From the NCBI RefSeq assembly GCF_014648415.1, contig NZ_BMRB01000001.1, forward strand, positions 1,054,001 to 1,118,000: a DNA stretch of 64,000 nt, written 5' to 3'. Positions within the stretch are counted from its first letter, which is position 1; every line of letters starts with the position of its first letter. The translations under genes and the position numbers were made by a program. Below, piece after piece: positions 40,823-48,558 of this stretch. This DNA comes from Actinokineospora fastidiosa. Its GTDB lineage: Bacteria > Actinomycetota > Actinomycetes > Mycobacteriales > Pseudonocardiaceae. Under the pieces are notes generated by a model, which saw only the letters and a program-made list of their open reading frames with translations, did not search any database and was not told the origin of the DNA.

Positions 40823-42462
40823 ACGAGCTGCAGTGGCCGGAACTGGTCATCTTCGCCCTGCTGTTCGGCCTGGTCACGGTGCTGGGCTTCGCCGCGGCGA
40901 AGTGGAGGGCCGGCGGGACCCTCGACCACCTCGACGAGTGGGGGCTCGGCGGGCGCAAGTTCGGCTCGTGGATCACCTGGTTCCTCATCGGCGGCGACCT
41001 CTACACCGCCTACACGTTCGTCGCCGTGCCCGCGCTGATGTTCTCCGCGGGGGCGATGGGCTTCTTCGCGCTTCCCTACACCGTCGTCGTGTACCCGCTG
41101 GTGTTCATGCCGCTGCTGCGCATGTGGTCGGTGTCGCGCACGCACGGCTACGTCACCCCCGCCGACTTCGTGCGCGGGCGGTACGGCTCGCCCACGCTCG
41201 CGCTGCTCATCGCGATCACCGGCATCGTCGCCACCATGCCCTACATCGCGCTGCAGTTGGTCGGGCTGGAGGCGGTGCTGCGGACGCTGGGCTTCAACGG
41301 CGCCGGGATCGTCGGGCACCTGCCGCTGCTGATCGCGTTCATCATCCTGGCCGTCTACACCTACCAGTCGGGCCTGCGCGCGCCCGCGCTGATCGCGTTC
41401 GTCAAGGACATCCTGATCTACGTCGTGATCGTGGTCGCGGTCATCTACCTGCCGATCAAGCTCGGCGGCTGGACGGAGATCTTCGGCGCGGCCGACGCCA
41501 AGTTCGAGGCGAGCCCGGCCAAGGGCGACGGGACCCTCCTCAACGGCAACAACCAGCTCCAGTACGCCACGCTGGCGCTGGGCTCCGCGCTGGCGCTGTT
41601 CCTGTACCCGCACTCGCTGACCGGCGTGCTCGCCTCGCGCGGGCGCAACGTCATCAAGCGGAACATGTCGGCGCTGCCCGCGTACTCGCTGCTGCTGGGC
41701 CTGCTGGCGCTGCTGGGCTACATGGCGATCGCGGCGGGCACGAAGCCGCTGGTCAACCAGGCGACCGGGCGGCCGGACACGAACACCATCGTGCCCAACC
41801 TGTTCGACCAGATGTTCCCGTCGTGGTTCGCGGGCATCGCCTTCGCCGCCATCGGCATCGGCGCGCTCGTGCCCGCGGCGATCATGTCGATCGCGGCGGC
41901 GAACCTGTGGACGCGCAACGTCTACAAGGAGTACGTCAACAAGGGCGCGACCCCGGCGCAGGAGGCCAAGCAGGCCAAGCTCGCCTCGCTGGTGGTCAAG
42001 TTCGGCGCGGTCGCGTTCATCCTGTTCATCGACCCGCAGTTCTCCATCGACCTGCAGCTCATCGGCGGCGTGATGATCCTGCAGACGCTGCCCGCGGTGG
42101 CCATCGCGCTCTACACGCGCTGGTTCCACGTGCGCGGGCTCGTCGCGGGCTGGGTCGCGGGCATGGCGTGGGGCATGTGGCTGCTCTACACCATCCCCAG
42201 CGCCGACGGCAGCCGCGCGCACTTCGGCGGCTCCGCGCTGGTGCTGGACAAGCTGAGCCTGTTCGGCTGGCACCCGTTCGCCGGGTCGACGATGACGATC
42301 TACGTCGGCTTCGTCTCGCTGATCGCGAACCTGGTGGTCGCCGTCCTGGTGACCGTCCTGGCCCGCAGGCTCAGGTGGCCCAACGGCCTGGACAAGACCA
42401 GCCCGGCCGACTACCACGCCGACGAGGGCGACAAGAAGCTGCGCGCCATCGGCGCGCACTGA
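40819..42462 (+). CDS. mctP: Sodium:solute symporter, monocarboxylate permease MctP-like
   Basis: The 547-residue polytopic protein of the SSS family has about 13 helices. Family features are seen in WGLGGRKFGSWITWFLIGGDLYTAYTFVAVPALMF, RTHGYVTPADFVRGRYGS and AIGIGALVPAAIMSIAAANLWTRNVYKEYV. It probably imports pyruvate, lactate or acetate with a cation. Context (coupled DUF3311 gene, pckA 0.8 kb upstream) fits C2/C3 acid use. A dyad between its stop and the convergent gene can terminate both. Confidence 0.9.
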   Translation: MNELQWPELVIFALLFGLVTVLGFAAAKWRAGGTLDHLDEWGLGGRKFGSWITWFLIGGDLYTAYTFVAVPALMFSAGAMGFFALPYTVVVYPLVFMPLLRMWSVSRTHGYVTPADFVRGRYGSPTLALLIAITGIVATMPYIALQLVGLEAVLRTLGFNGAGIVGHLPLLIAFIILAVYTYQSGLRAPALIAFVKDILIYVVIVVAVIYLPIKLGGWTEIFGAADAKFEASPAKGDGTLLNGNNQLQYATLALGSALALFLYPHSLTGVLASRGRNVIKRNMSALPAYSLLLGLLALLGYMAIAAGTKPLVNQATGRPDTNTIVPNLFDQMFPSWFAGIAFAAIGIGALVPAAIMSIAAANLWTRNVYKEYVNKGATPAQEAKQAKLASLVVKFGAVAFILFIDPQFSIDLQLIGGVMILQTLPAVAIALYTRWFHVRGLVAGWVAGMAWGMWLLYTIPSADGSRAHFGGSALVLDKLSLFGWHPFAGSTMTIYVGFVSLIANLVVAVLVTVLARRLRWPNGLDKTSPADYHADEGDKKLRAIGAH

Positions 42463-42468
42463 CGGGGA

Positions 42469-42501
42469 ACCGGCTGGGGGCGCTGTCCGCTCCCAGCCGG
42501 T
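42469..42501. terminator. Bidirectional hairpin between convergent genes
   Basis: ACCGGCTGGG / CCCAGCCGGT (10 bp, perfect) lies between the mctP stop (42462) and the stop of the convergent small gene (42503). Confidence 0.75.
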
Positions 42502-42502
42502 C

Positions 42503-42808
42503 TCATCTGCGCAGCAGCGCGATGACGACGAGCACGAGCGTGCTGAAGAGGGCGGCGACGGGGCCCGCGATGGCCGCGATCATGCCCAGCCCGGCGAGCG
42601 CGCACAGCAGCATCAGCAGGGCCGCGCGCAGCGTGGGGGCCAGCCCGCCGACCGCGCGCTCGGCGACCAGCAGCAGCCGTTCCCGCGCCGAGCGCGGCGG
42701 GGCGCTCGGCGGACGCCACGTCATCGGGATGGGCGGCTCTCCGGGCGACACGGTGAGGTGCACGACGGGCCGGAGGTTCGGGCGGGTCTGTGATCCGGTC
42801 GCGGTCAC
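42503..42808 (-). CDS. Small two-helix membrane protein
   Basis: The product (101 residues from the GTG at 42808) has a polar N-terminal part (HLTVSPGEPPIPMTWRPPSAPPRSARERLLLVAERA) and two adjacent hydrophobic helices at the C-terminus (AALLMLLCALAGLGMIAAIAG; VAALFSTLVLVVIALL). GAAGGAAG precedes the GTG; an ATG at MTWRPP is a shorter alternative and an ATG at 42949 a longer one. I do not recognise the family. Convergent with mctP. Confidence 0.55.
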   Translation of the reverse strand: MTATGSQTRPNLRPVVHLTVSPGEPPIPMTWRPPSAPPRSARERLLLVAERAVGGLAPTLRAALLMLLCALAGLGMIAAIAGPVAALFSTLVLVVIALLRR

Positions 42809-42942
42809 GGGCGCTGGCTTCCTTCTCGGCTGGCGCTGACGGTGATCAGTCTGCTCCAGCCCGCGACGAAGATCGCCGATTTCGCCGAGGAAGACGGTGA
42901 ACGGAGTGTGTTCATCGCCGAGCGGCTGTCTGTGGCCCTGAT

Positions 42943-42954
42943 CACTCATGAGTG
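42943..42954. promoter_or_regulatory. 12-bp perfect palindrome CACTCATGAGTG
   Basis: A perfect palindrome lies about 135 bases upstream of the small membrane-protein gene, in the 417-base gap 42809-43225. Besides this and two hairpins the gap shows no supportable gene. Confidence 0.4.
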
Positions 42955-43095
42955 TGACAGATGCACCGGCGGTTACCGCGATTGGCCGAGCCAGACAGCC
43001 TCGGGCGGCCTAGTCGGTTCGGGTGATGCCGTTCGGCGCTCGACGTCGACCGGGGGCGGCAGTAACTGCCAGTGAGCGGTCGCGGAGAAATGGAA

Positions 43096-43140
43096 ACCCC
43101 GTAGTGCTGCCAGGTCGGGGGTCCGCCAGCACTACGGGGT
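43096..43140. terminator. Hairpin of unknown assignment
   Basis: ACCCCGTAGTGCTG / CAGCACTACGGGGT is a perfect 14-bp stem with a 17-base GC-rich loop. No gene ends directly before it on either strand, so it could close a small unannotated RNA or act with the next hairpin as a double terminator. Confidence 0.5.
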
Positions 43141-43179
43141 CAACCGGAACATCGCCATGGAGTCCGGCGGTGTTACACG

Positions 43180-43215
43180 GACGCGAGGATGTGCCCTGCA
43201 TCACATCCTCGCGTC
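43180..43215 (-). terminator. Terminator hairpin after 48-residue gene
   Basis: A perfect 14-bp stem (GACGCGAGGATGTG / CACATCCTCGCGTC) with an 8-base loop begins 10 bases past the stop at 43226. Confidence 0.8.
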
Positions 43216-43225
43216 ACGATCGGGC

Positions 43226-43372
43226 TCAGCGCCAGTTCACCTGCTGGGTCTGCGCGAGCGTGATGAGTTCGTGGCGCATCGACGGCGTGGCCGCCTGCTC
43301 GATGGCCCGGGTGACCGCCCTGCGAGTACGGGCCTCGGCGCGGCGGGCACGAATCTTCGCGGTGACGTTCAT
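43226..43372 (-). CDS. Small basic helical protein, 48 residues
   Basis: From the ATG at 43372 the product reads MNVTAKIRARRAEARTRRAV..., continues VTRAIEQAATPSMRHEL and ends ITLAQTQQVNWR. It is strongly basic in its first half and probably one long helix. A GAGGGGAAG site lies upstream, the third positions are GC-rich, and a strong hairpin follows the stop, so it is a real small gene. It is probably a nucleic-acid-binding or unknown actinobacterial small protein; the basic helix is the only clue. Confidence 0.7.
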   Translation of the reverse strand: MNVTAKIRARRAEARTRRAVTRAIEQAATPSMRHELITLAQTQQVNWR

Positions 43373-43553
43373 GTGAGTCAGACTTCCCCTCGGTGTTGCC
43401 TTGCGTTCGCTGTGCCTCTAGTATGCACCGCCCGCGCGACGGAAGCCAGTGATTAGCCGGTGAGGTGGCGCACAGGCCGGACAATCGTCGGCAGCAACCC
43501 GGAAGTAGGTGACGATCCGCCTGTCTAGGTGACGGCGTAGAAACGCTGATACG

Positions 43554-44747
43554 TCAGTCGTCCATCCCCAGGACGAACTTTCCGAAGTGCGGCACGGTGA
43601 ACGCGATCCAGCCGCGCTCGGCGCTGTAGACCAAGCCCTTCTTGATGAGGCTGTCCCGGGCCGGGGACAGCGACGACGGCTTGCGGCCCAGCGAGACGGC
43701 CACGTCGGCGGTGCTCGCGCCCTCGTCGCGGCCCTCGGTCAGCTCGGCCATCGCCCGCAGGTACTCCCGCTCCGCGGGCGTGGCGCGCTCGTAGCGCGAG
43801 CCGAAGAAGCCGACGGCCAGCTCGGACTCGGCCTCCGGGGCGGCGACCGCCACGTCCTCCGCGGTGATCGGGTCCGCTGGCGCGGCGTCCCACGCGGCCT
43901 TGGCGTAGGCCTGGATGAAGTACGGGTAGCCGCCGGAGCGGTCGAACAGCGCGTCGAGGGCGTCCGGGGTGATGCCCGCCTCCTCGCGCTCGACCGGCGC
44001 CAGGATCGCCCGGTCGGCGTCCTCGCGGGCGAGGCGGTCGATGCGGACGTAGCGGAAGAGGCGCTCGGAGTAGGACTTGCTCGCCGACAGCAGCGTCGGC
44101 AGGTGCGGCAGCCCGGCGCCGACCACGACCAGCGGCGCGCCCGACTGCGACAGCTCGTGGCAGGCGGCGCAGAGCGCGGAGACGTCGTCCGCGCCGACGT
44201 CCTGCATCTCGTCGATGAGCACGGCGACCCCGGTCCCGACGTCGGCGGCCAGCTCGGCGACGTCGGTGAACAGCTCGACGAGGTCGATCTCGATGTCGCC
44301 GGAGTCGGCCCGCCCGCTCGCCGCGGGCACGTCGATGCCCGGCTGCCAGCGGTCGCGCAGCTTCGCGTCCCCGGGGTTGGACTTGAGCGCAAACGCTTTC
44401 AGCACGCCCAGCACCGCCTCGACCCGGTCCGGCGCGCGGTGGCGCACGGCGAGGTCCCGGACGGCCCGGTGCAGCGCGGCGGACAGCGGCCTGCGCAGGT
44501 CGGCCTCCGGCCGCGCCTCGATCTTCCCCGCGCCCCACCCCCGGCGCAGCGCCATCGACCGCAGCTCGCCGAGCAGCACGGTCTTGCCGACGCCGCGCAG
44601 CCCGGTGAGCACGAGGCTGCGCTCCGGCCGTCCCCGCGCCACGCGCTCCAGCACGACCTCGAAGGCCGCCAGCTCCTTCTCCCGGCCCGCCAGCTCGGGC
44701 GGCCGCTGCCCGGCGCCGGGCGCGAACGGATTGCGGATGGGGTCCAT
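43554..44747 (-). CDS. AAA ATPase with C-terminal winged helix (Orc1/Cdc6-like fold)
   Basis: The 397-residue protein has an N-terminal P-loop ATPase (Walker A LTGLRGVGKTVLLGELR; Walker B GVAVLIDEMQDVGADD; sensor-like VVVGAGLPHLP), a lid region ending GGYPYFIQAYAKAAWD, and a C-terminal winged helix (TADVAVSLGRKPSSLSPARDSLIKKGLVYSAERGWIAFTVPHF). This architecture is shared by archaeal Orc1/Cdc6-type and STAND-like ATPases; bacterial members are poorly characterised. It has its own promoter region next to a TATCGG-N16-CCGATA dyad (44758-44785). No partner gene is evident. Confidence 0.82.
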   Translation of the reverse strand: MDPIRNPFAPGAGQRPPELAGREKELAAFEVVLERVARGRPERSLVLTGLRGVGKTVLLGELRSMALRRGWGAGKIEARPEADLRRPLSAALHRAVRDLAVRHRAPDRVEAVLGVLKAFALKSNPGDAKLRDRWQPGIDVPAASGRADSGDIEIDLVELFTDVAELAADVGTGVAVLIDEMQDVGADDVSALCAACHELSQSGAPLVVVGAGLPHLPTLLSASKSYSERLFRYVRIDRLAREDADRAILAPVEREEAGITPDALDALFDRSGGYPYFIQAYAKAAWDAAPADPITAEDVAVAAPEAESELAVGFFGSRYERATPAEREYLRAMAELTEGRDEGASTADVAVSLGRKPSSLSPARDSLIKKGLVYSAERGWIAFTVPHFGKFVLGMDD

Positions 44748-44826
44748 CCTCGGACGGTATCGGCGTATCTAGCCTCTGTCCGATACGAGCGCAGAAAGCT
44801 CTACGGCGTGTCGTCGGTAGAAACGA

Positions 44827-44862
44827 CTACGGCTCTCTAGCCCGAAAGCTAGGGAGCCGTAG
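44827..44862 (-). terminator. Terminator hairpin after thiolase gene
   Basis: A 15-bp stem (CTACGGCTCTCTAGC / GCTAGGGAGCCGTAG, one G-U pair) with a 6-base loop lies 11 bases beyond the thiolase stop. Confidence 0.85.
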
Positions 44863-44873
44863 AAGAGGACAGA

Positions 44874-46154
44874 TCAGCGCTCGACGATGGCCGTGACGCC
44901 CTGGCCGCCCGCCGCGCAGATGGAGATCAGGCCGCGGCCGGAGCCCTTCTCGGCGAGCAGCTTCGCCAGCGTGGCGACGATGCGCCCGCCGGTGGCGGCG
45001 AACGGGTGGCCCGCGGCCAGCGAGGAGCCGTTGACGTTGAGCTTGGCCCGGTCGATCGAGCCGAGCGGCTCGGTCAGGCCCAGCTTCTCCTTGGCGAAGG
45101 CCACGTCCTCCCACGCGGCCAGGGTGGCCAGCACCTGGGAGGCGAACGCCTCGTGGATCTCGTAGAAGTCGAAGTCCTGCAGGCCCAGGCCCGCGCGGGC
45201 GAGCATCCTCGGCACGGCGTACGCCGGGGCCATGAGCAGGCCCTCGCCGCCCTGCACGTAGTCGACGGCGGCGGTCTCGGTGAAGGTCAGGTACGCCAGC
45301 ACCGGCAGCTTCCGCTCCTTGGCCCACTGCTCGGTGGCCAGCAGCACGGCCGAGGCGCCGTCGCTCAGCGGCGTGGAGTTGCCCGCGGTCATGGTGCCCT
45401 CGGGCCCGCCGAAGACCGGCTTGAGCTTGCCCAGCTTCTCCGCGGTGGAGTCCGCGCGCAGGTTCTGGTCGCGGGTCAGGCCCTGGAACGGGGTGACCAG
45501 GTCGTCGAAGAAGCCGCGGTCGTACGCGGCGGCGAGGCGCTGGTGGCTGGTCGCGGCCAGCTCGTCCTGCGCCGCCCTGCTGATGCCCCACTCCTTGGCC
45601 GTGACGGCCGCGTGCTCGCCCATCGACAGGCCGGTGCGCGGCTCGGCGTTGCGCGGGATGTCGGGCACCAGGTGGCCGGGGCGGACGCGGGAGAGCAGCG
45701 CGAGCCGCTGGCCGACCGTCTTGGCGTTGTTGAGCGCGATGAGGATGCGCCGCAGCTTGTCGTTGACCTGCAGCGGCGCGTCGCTGGTGGTGTCGACCCC
45801 GCCCGCGATGGCCGAGTCGATCTGGCCGAGGGCGATCTTGTTCGCCACCTGCGCGATCGCCTGCAGGCCGGTGCCGCAGGCCTGCTGCACGTCGTACGCG
45901 GGCGTCTCCGCGGAGAGCCTGCTGCCCAGCACGCACTCGCGGGCCAGGTTGAAGTCCCGGCTGTGCTTGAGCACCGCGCCCGCGGCGACCTCGCCGACGC
46001 GCTCGCCTGCGAGCCCGAAGCGGGCGACGAGACCGTCCAGGGCGGCCGTGAACATGTCCTGGTTCGACGCTTGGGCGTAGGGGCCGTTCGAGCGGGCGAA
46101 CGGGATCCGGTTCCCGCCGATGATCGCCACCCGCCGCACGCGACTCGGGGCCAT
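44874..46154 (-). CDS. fadA2: Acetyl-CoA acyltransferase / thiolase (FadA2-like)
   Basis: The 426-residue thiolase has the active Cys in the family position (DVQQACGTGLQAIAQVA), the second-half NGSSLAAGHPFAATGGR (catalytic His) and the C-terminal Cys motif (ISICAAGGQGVTAIVER). It cleaves 3-ketoacyl-CoA in fatty-acid breakdown or runs in reverse. The ATG at 46154 is preferred because AGGAGG lies upstream and the protein starts MAPSRVRRVAIIGGNRIPF. Divergent from fabG4-htdX, the same order as M. tuberculosis Rv0243 / Rv0242c / Rv0241c. Confidence 0.93.
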   Translation of the reverse strand: MAPSRVRRVAIIGGNRIPFARSNGPYAQASNQDMFTAALDGLVARFGLAGERVGEVAAGAVLKHSRDFNLARECVLGSRLSAETPAYDVQQACGTGLQAIAQVANKIALGQIDSAIAGGVDTTSDAPLQVNDKLRRILIALNNAKTVGQRLALLSRVRPGHLVPDIPRNAEPRTGLSMGEHAAVTAKEWGISRAAQDELAATSHQRLAAAYDRGFFDDLVTPFQGLTRDQNLRADSTAEKLGKLKPVFGGPEGTMTAGNSTPLSDGASAVLLATEQWAKERKLPVLAYLTFTETAAVDYVQGGEGLLMAPAYAVPRMLARAGLGLQDFDFYEIHEAFASQVLATLAAWEDVAFAKEKLGLTEPLGSIDRAKLNVNGSSLAAGHPFAATGGRIVATLAKLLAEKGSGRGLISICAAGGQGVTAIVER

Positions 46155-46200
46155 GCCAACCTCCTGAGCACAGGTCTGATTCTGCGGTACCATCCTAACC

Positions 46201-46228
46201 TACTCGCGAGTAAGATTACTATGGAGTA
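46201..46228. promoter_or_regulatory. Two TACT-N4-AGTA operators between fadA2 and fabG4
   Basis: TACTCGCGAGTA (46201-46212, a perfect 12-bp palindrome) and TACTATGGAGTA (46217-46228) share TACT-N4-AGTA and start 16 bases apart. They lie between the divergent thiolase and FabG4 genes, just before the fabG4 ribosome site. They look like paired sites for a TetR-type acyl-CoA regulator not in this window. Confidence 0.7.
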
Positions 46229-46242
46229 GGGAGGATGCGTAG

Positions 46243-47607
46243 ATGACGGACCGCTACCAGCAGTTCAGCACAACCGGCATCGGCAAGGCATTGGTGAAGC
46301 GGCTCGGGCTGCCGAACCCGACGCCGCTGCGCCGCCACCGCCCCGGCCAGCCGCCGCTGCCCGGCCCCGCGCTGCTGGGCGCCGCCCCGGGCGGCAGGCT
46401 GCTGGAGCCGGTCGGCGCGGTGCTCAAGGCCACGGGCGTCGAGGTGCTCTCCGATCCACCACCAGTGCCCGCGGGCGAGGAACGCGGACCCGCCTACGGC
46501 GCGCTCGTGTTCGACGCCAGCGGCATCGACTCCCCCGAGGGCCTGCGGGCCCTCTACGACTTCTTCCACCCGGTGATCCGCTCGGTCGTGGCCTCCGGCC
46601 GCGTCGTCGTGCTCGGGACCCCGCCGGAGCGGGCGGGCGAGCCGGGCGCCGTCATCGCCCAGCGCGCGTTGGAGGGCTTCGTGCGCTCCATGGGCAAGGA
46701 GCTCAAGCGGGGCGCGACCGCGCAGCTGGTCTATGTAGAGCCCGGCGCCGAGGACAAGGCCGAGTCGACCCTGCGGTTCCTGCTGAGCGCCAAGTCCGCC
46801 TACGTCGACGCGCAGGTCATCCGCATCGGCACGCACGGCGGCGACGCGCCCGACCCGGAGGACTGGGCGGCCCCGCTCGCGGGCAAGGTCGCGCTGGTGA
46901 CCGGCGCGTCCCGCGGCATCGGCGCGGCCATCGCCGAGGTGCTGGCCCGCGACGGCGCCAAGGTCGTCGTGCTCGACATCCCCGCGCAGGGCGCTGACCT
47001 GTCGAAGGTGGCCAACAAGGTCGGCGGCTCCGCGCTGCAGCTGGATATCACCGCGGCCGACGCGCCCGCGAAGCTGGTCGACTTCCTCAAGACCCGCCAC
47101 GGCGGGGTCGACATCGTCGTGCACAACGCGGGCATCACCCGCGACAAGACGCTGGCGAAGATGAAGGACAGCGCCTGGGACTCGGTCATCCAGGTCAACC
47201 TCGCCAGCCAGCTGCGCGCCAACGCGGCGCTGCTGGAGTCCGGCGTGCTCGGCGCGGGCGGGCGGATCATCGGCGTGTCCTCGATCGCCGGTATCGCGGG
47301 CAACCTGGGCCAGACCAACTACGCGGCCAGCAAGGCGGGCGTGATCGGGATGGTCAACGCCTACGCGCCGGTGTACGCGGAGAAGGGCATCACGATCAAC
47401 GCGGTCGCGCCCGGCTTCATCGAGACGCAGATGACCGCGGCGGTGCCGCTGTTCATCCGCGAGGCAGGCCGCAGGATGAACAGCATGTCCCAGGGCGGCC
47501 TGCCGGTCGACGTGGCCGAGACGATCGCCTGGTTTGCCGCGCCCGCCTCGGGGGCAGTCAACGGCAACATCGTCCGGGTGTGCGGGCAGAGCCTGTTGGG
47601 GGCGTGA
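46243..47607 (+). CDS. fabG4: 3-oxoacyl-ACP/CoA reductase, FabG4-like
   Basis: The 454-residue protein is a high-molecular-weight FabG. Residues about 1-205 form a degenerate Rossmann-like domain (ALVFDASGIDSPEGLRALYDFF; VVLGTPPERAGEPG). Residues about 210-454 form the active SDR domain (VALVTGASRGIGAAIAEVLA; VHNAGITRDKTLAKM; catalytic Ser in GVSSIAGIAG; YAASKAGV). In M. tuberculosis the homologue FabG4 prefers NADH and works on CoA esters. It is coupled to htdX by an overlapping stop/start (TGATG). Confidence 0.95.
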   Translation: MTDRYQQFSTTGIGKALVKRLGLPNPTPLRRHRPGQPPLPGPALLGAAPGGRLLEPVGAVLKATGVEVLSDPPPVPAGEERGPAYGALVFDASGIDSPEGLRALYDFFHPVIRSVVASGRVVVLGTPPERAGEPGAVIAQRALEGFVRSMGKELKRGATAQLVYVEPGAEDKAESTLRFLLSAKSAYVDAQVIRIGTHGGDAPDPEDWAAPLAGKVALVTGASRGIGAAIAEVLARDGAKVVVLDIPAQGADLSKVANKVGGSALQLDITAADAPAKLVDFLKTRHGGVDIVVHNAGITRDKTLAKMKDSAWDSVIQVNLASQLRANAALLESGVLGAGGRIIGVSSIAGIAGNLGQTNYAASKAGVIGMVNAYAPVYAEKGITINAVAPGFIETQMTAAVPLFIREAGRRMNSMSQGGLPVDVAETIAWFAAPASGAVNGNIVRVCGQSLLGA

Positions 47608-48458
47608 TGCAGGTGGTGGACCTCCACGAGTCCCCGAGCCTCGGCCTGCTCTTCCCCAAGGCCGTGGTCGCCGGTTTCACCAAGAAGGGCGGCTCGGCGC
47701 TGCCGTCCCGCGCGTACCGGCGCGCGGGCGTGCGGGTCGATCCGGCGCACCTGGCCGCGTACAACCAGGTGTGCGAGTTCCGGCTGACCGACGAGCTGCC
47801 GATCACCTACCCGCACGTGCTGACCTTCCCCATGCAGGTGAAGCTGATGACGGACGGGGACTTCCCGTTCCCGCTGGTCGGCTCGGTGCACGTGGCCAAC
47901 CGCATCACCCAGACCCGGGCGCTGCGCGTGGGCGAGGAGTTCGACCTGCGGGTGCACGTGGAGAACCTGCGGCCGCATCCCAAGGGCAGGCAGTTCGACA
48001 TGGTCAGCGAGGCGTTCGTCGACGGGGAGCTGGTCTGGCACGACACCAGCACGTACCTGCGCCGCGGCGGCGGCTCGGGCTCGTCGGGCGCGTCGGAGCC
48101 CGCCGAGCAGGCCGGGCCGCCCGCGCCGTCGGCGGTGTGGAAGGTGCCCGAGGACATCGGCCGCCGCTACGGCGAGGCCTCCGGCGACCGCAACCCGATC
48201 CACCTGCACCCGCTCACCGCGAAGCTGTTCGGCTTCCCTCGGGCGATCGCGCACGGCATGTGGACGAAGGCCCGCTGCCTGGCGGCCTTCGAGGGACGCC
48301 TGCCGGAGGCGTACACGGTGGACGTCCGGTTCAAGCTGCCGGTCCTGCTGCCCGCCAAGGTCGCGTTCGCGACCGCGCGGACCCAGGACGGCCACCGCTT
48401 CGACCTGGTCGACGCCCGCAGGGGCAAGCCGCACCTGGAAGGCGCCATCACGCTCTGA
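47607..48458 (+). CDS. htdX: MaoC-type (R)-3-hydroxyacyl thioester dehydratase HtdX-like
   Basis: The 283-residue double hotdog protein has an N-terminal lid-like half (residues about 1-160) and a C-terminal MaoC half with the hydratase-2 motif YGEASGDRNPIHLHPLTAKLFGFPRAIAHGMWTKA, containing the catalytic Asp and His. It dehydrates 3-hydroxyacyl thioesters made by FabG4. The ATG at 47607 overlaps the fabG4 stop. A 15-bp hairpin follows. The trio FadA2-FabG4-HtdX suggests a lipid elongation or breakdown branch using CoA esters. Confidence 0.93.
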   Translation: MQVVDLHESPSLGLLFPKAVVAGFTKKGGSALPSRAYRRAGVRVDPAHLAAYNQVCEFRLTDELPITYPHVLTFPMQVKLMTDGDFPFPLVGSVHVANRITQTRALRVGEEFDLRVHVENLRPHPKGRQFDMVSEAFVDGELVWHDTSTYLRRGGGSGSSGASEPAEQAGPPAPSAVWKVPEDIGRRYGEASGDRNPIHLHPLTAKLFGFPRAIAHGMWTKARCLAAFEGRLPEAYTVDVRFKLPVLLPAKVAFATARTQDGHRFDLVDARRGKPHLEGAITL

Positions 48459-48468
48459 CCTGGCTTCT

Positions 48469-48504
48469 CGATCGGCGGGCGCCTCCCGGGGCGCCCGCCG
48501 ATCG
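48469..48504 (+). terminator. Terminator hairpin after htdX
   Basis: A perfect 15-bp stem (CGATCGGCGGGCGCC with its complement) and 6-base loop lies 10 bases after the htdX stop. Confidence 0.9.
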
Positions 48505-48512
48505 GCGTTCAA

Positions 48513-48552
48513 CAAGGAACCTTGCTAAGGGACTCTTTAGCAAGGTATCTTG
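48513..48552. promoter_or_regulatory. Overlapping dyads upstream of ArsR-type regulator
   Basis: ACCTTGCTAA / TTAGCAAGGT (48519-48528 and 48537-48546) is a perfect 10-bp inverted repeat. Two smaller palindromes overlap its arms: CAAGGAACCTTG (48513-48524) and CAAGGTATCTTG (48541-48552). They end 6 bases before the regulator's ATG and probably cover its promoter, so autorepression is likely. Confidence 0.75.
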
Positions 48553-48558
48553 AGATGC

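Noticed and set aside
43081-43225. A possible tRNA or CRISPR unit from the two hairpins
   Set aside because: There is no cloverleaf, anticodon arm or CCA end, and the two stems differ in sequence, so they are not repeats.
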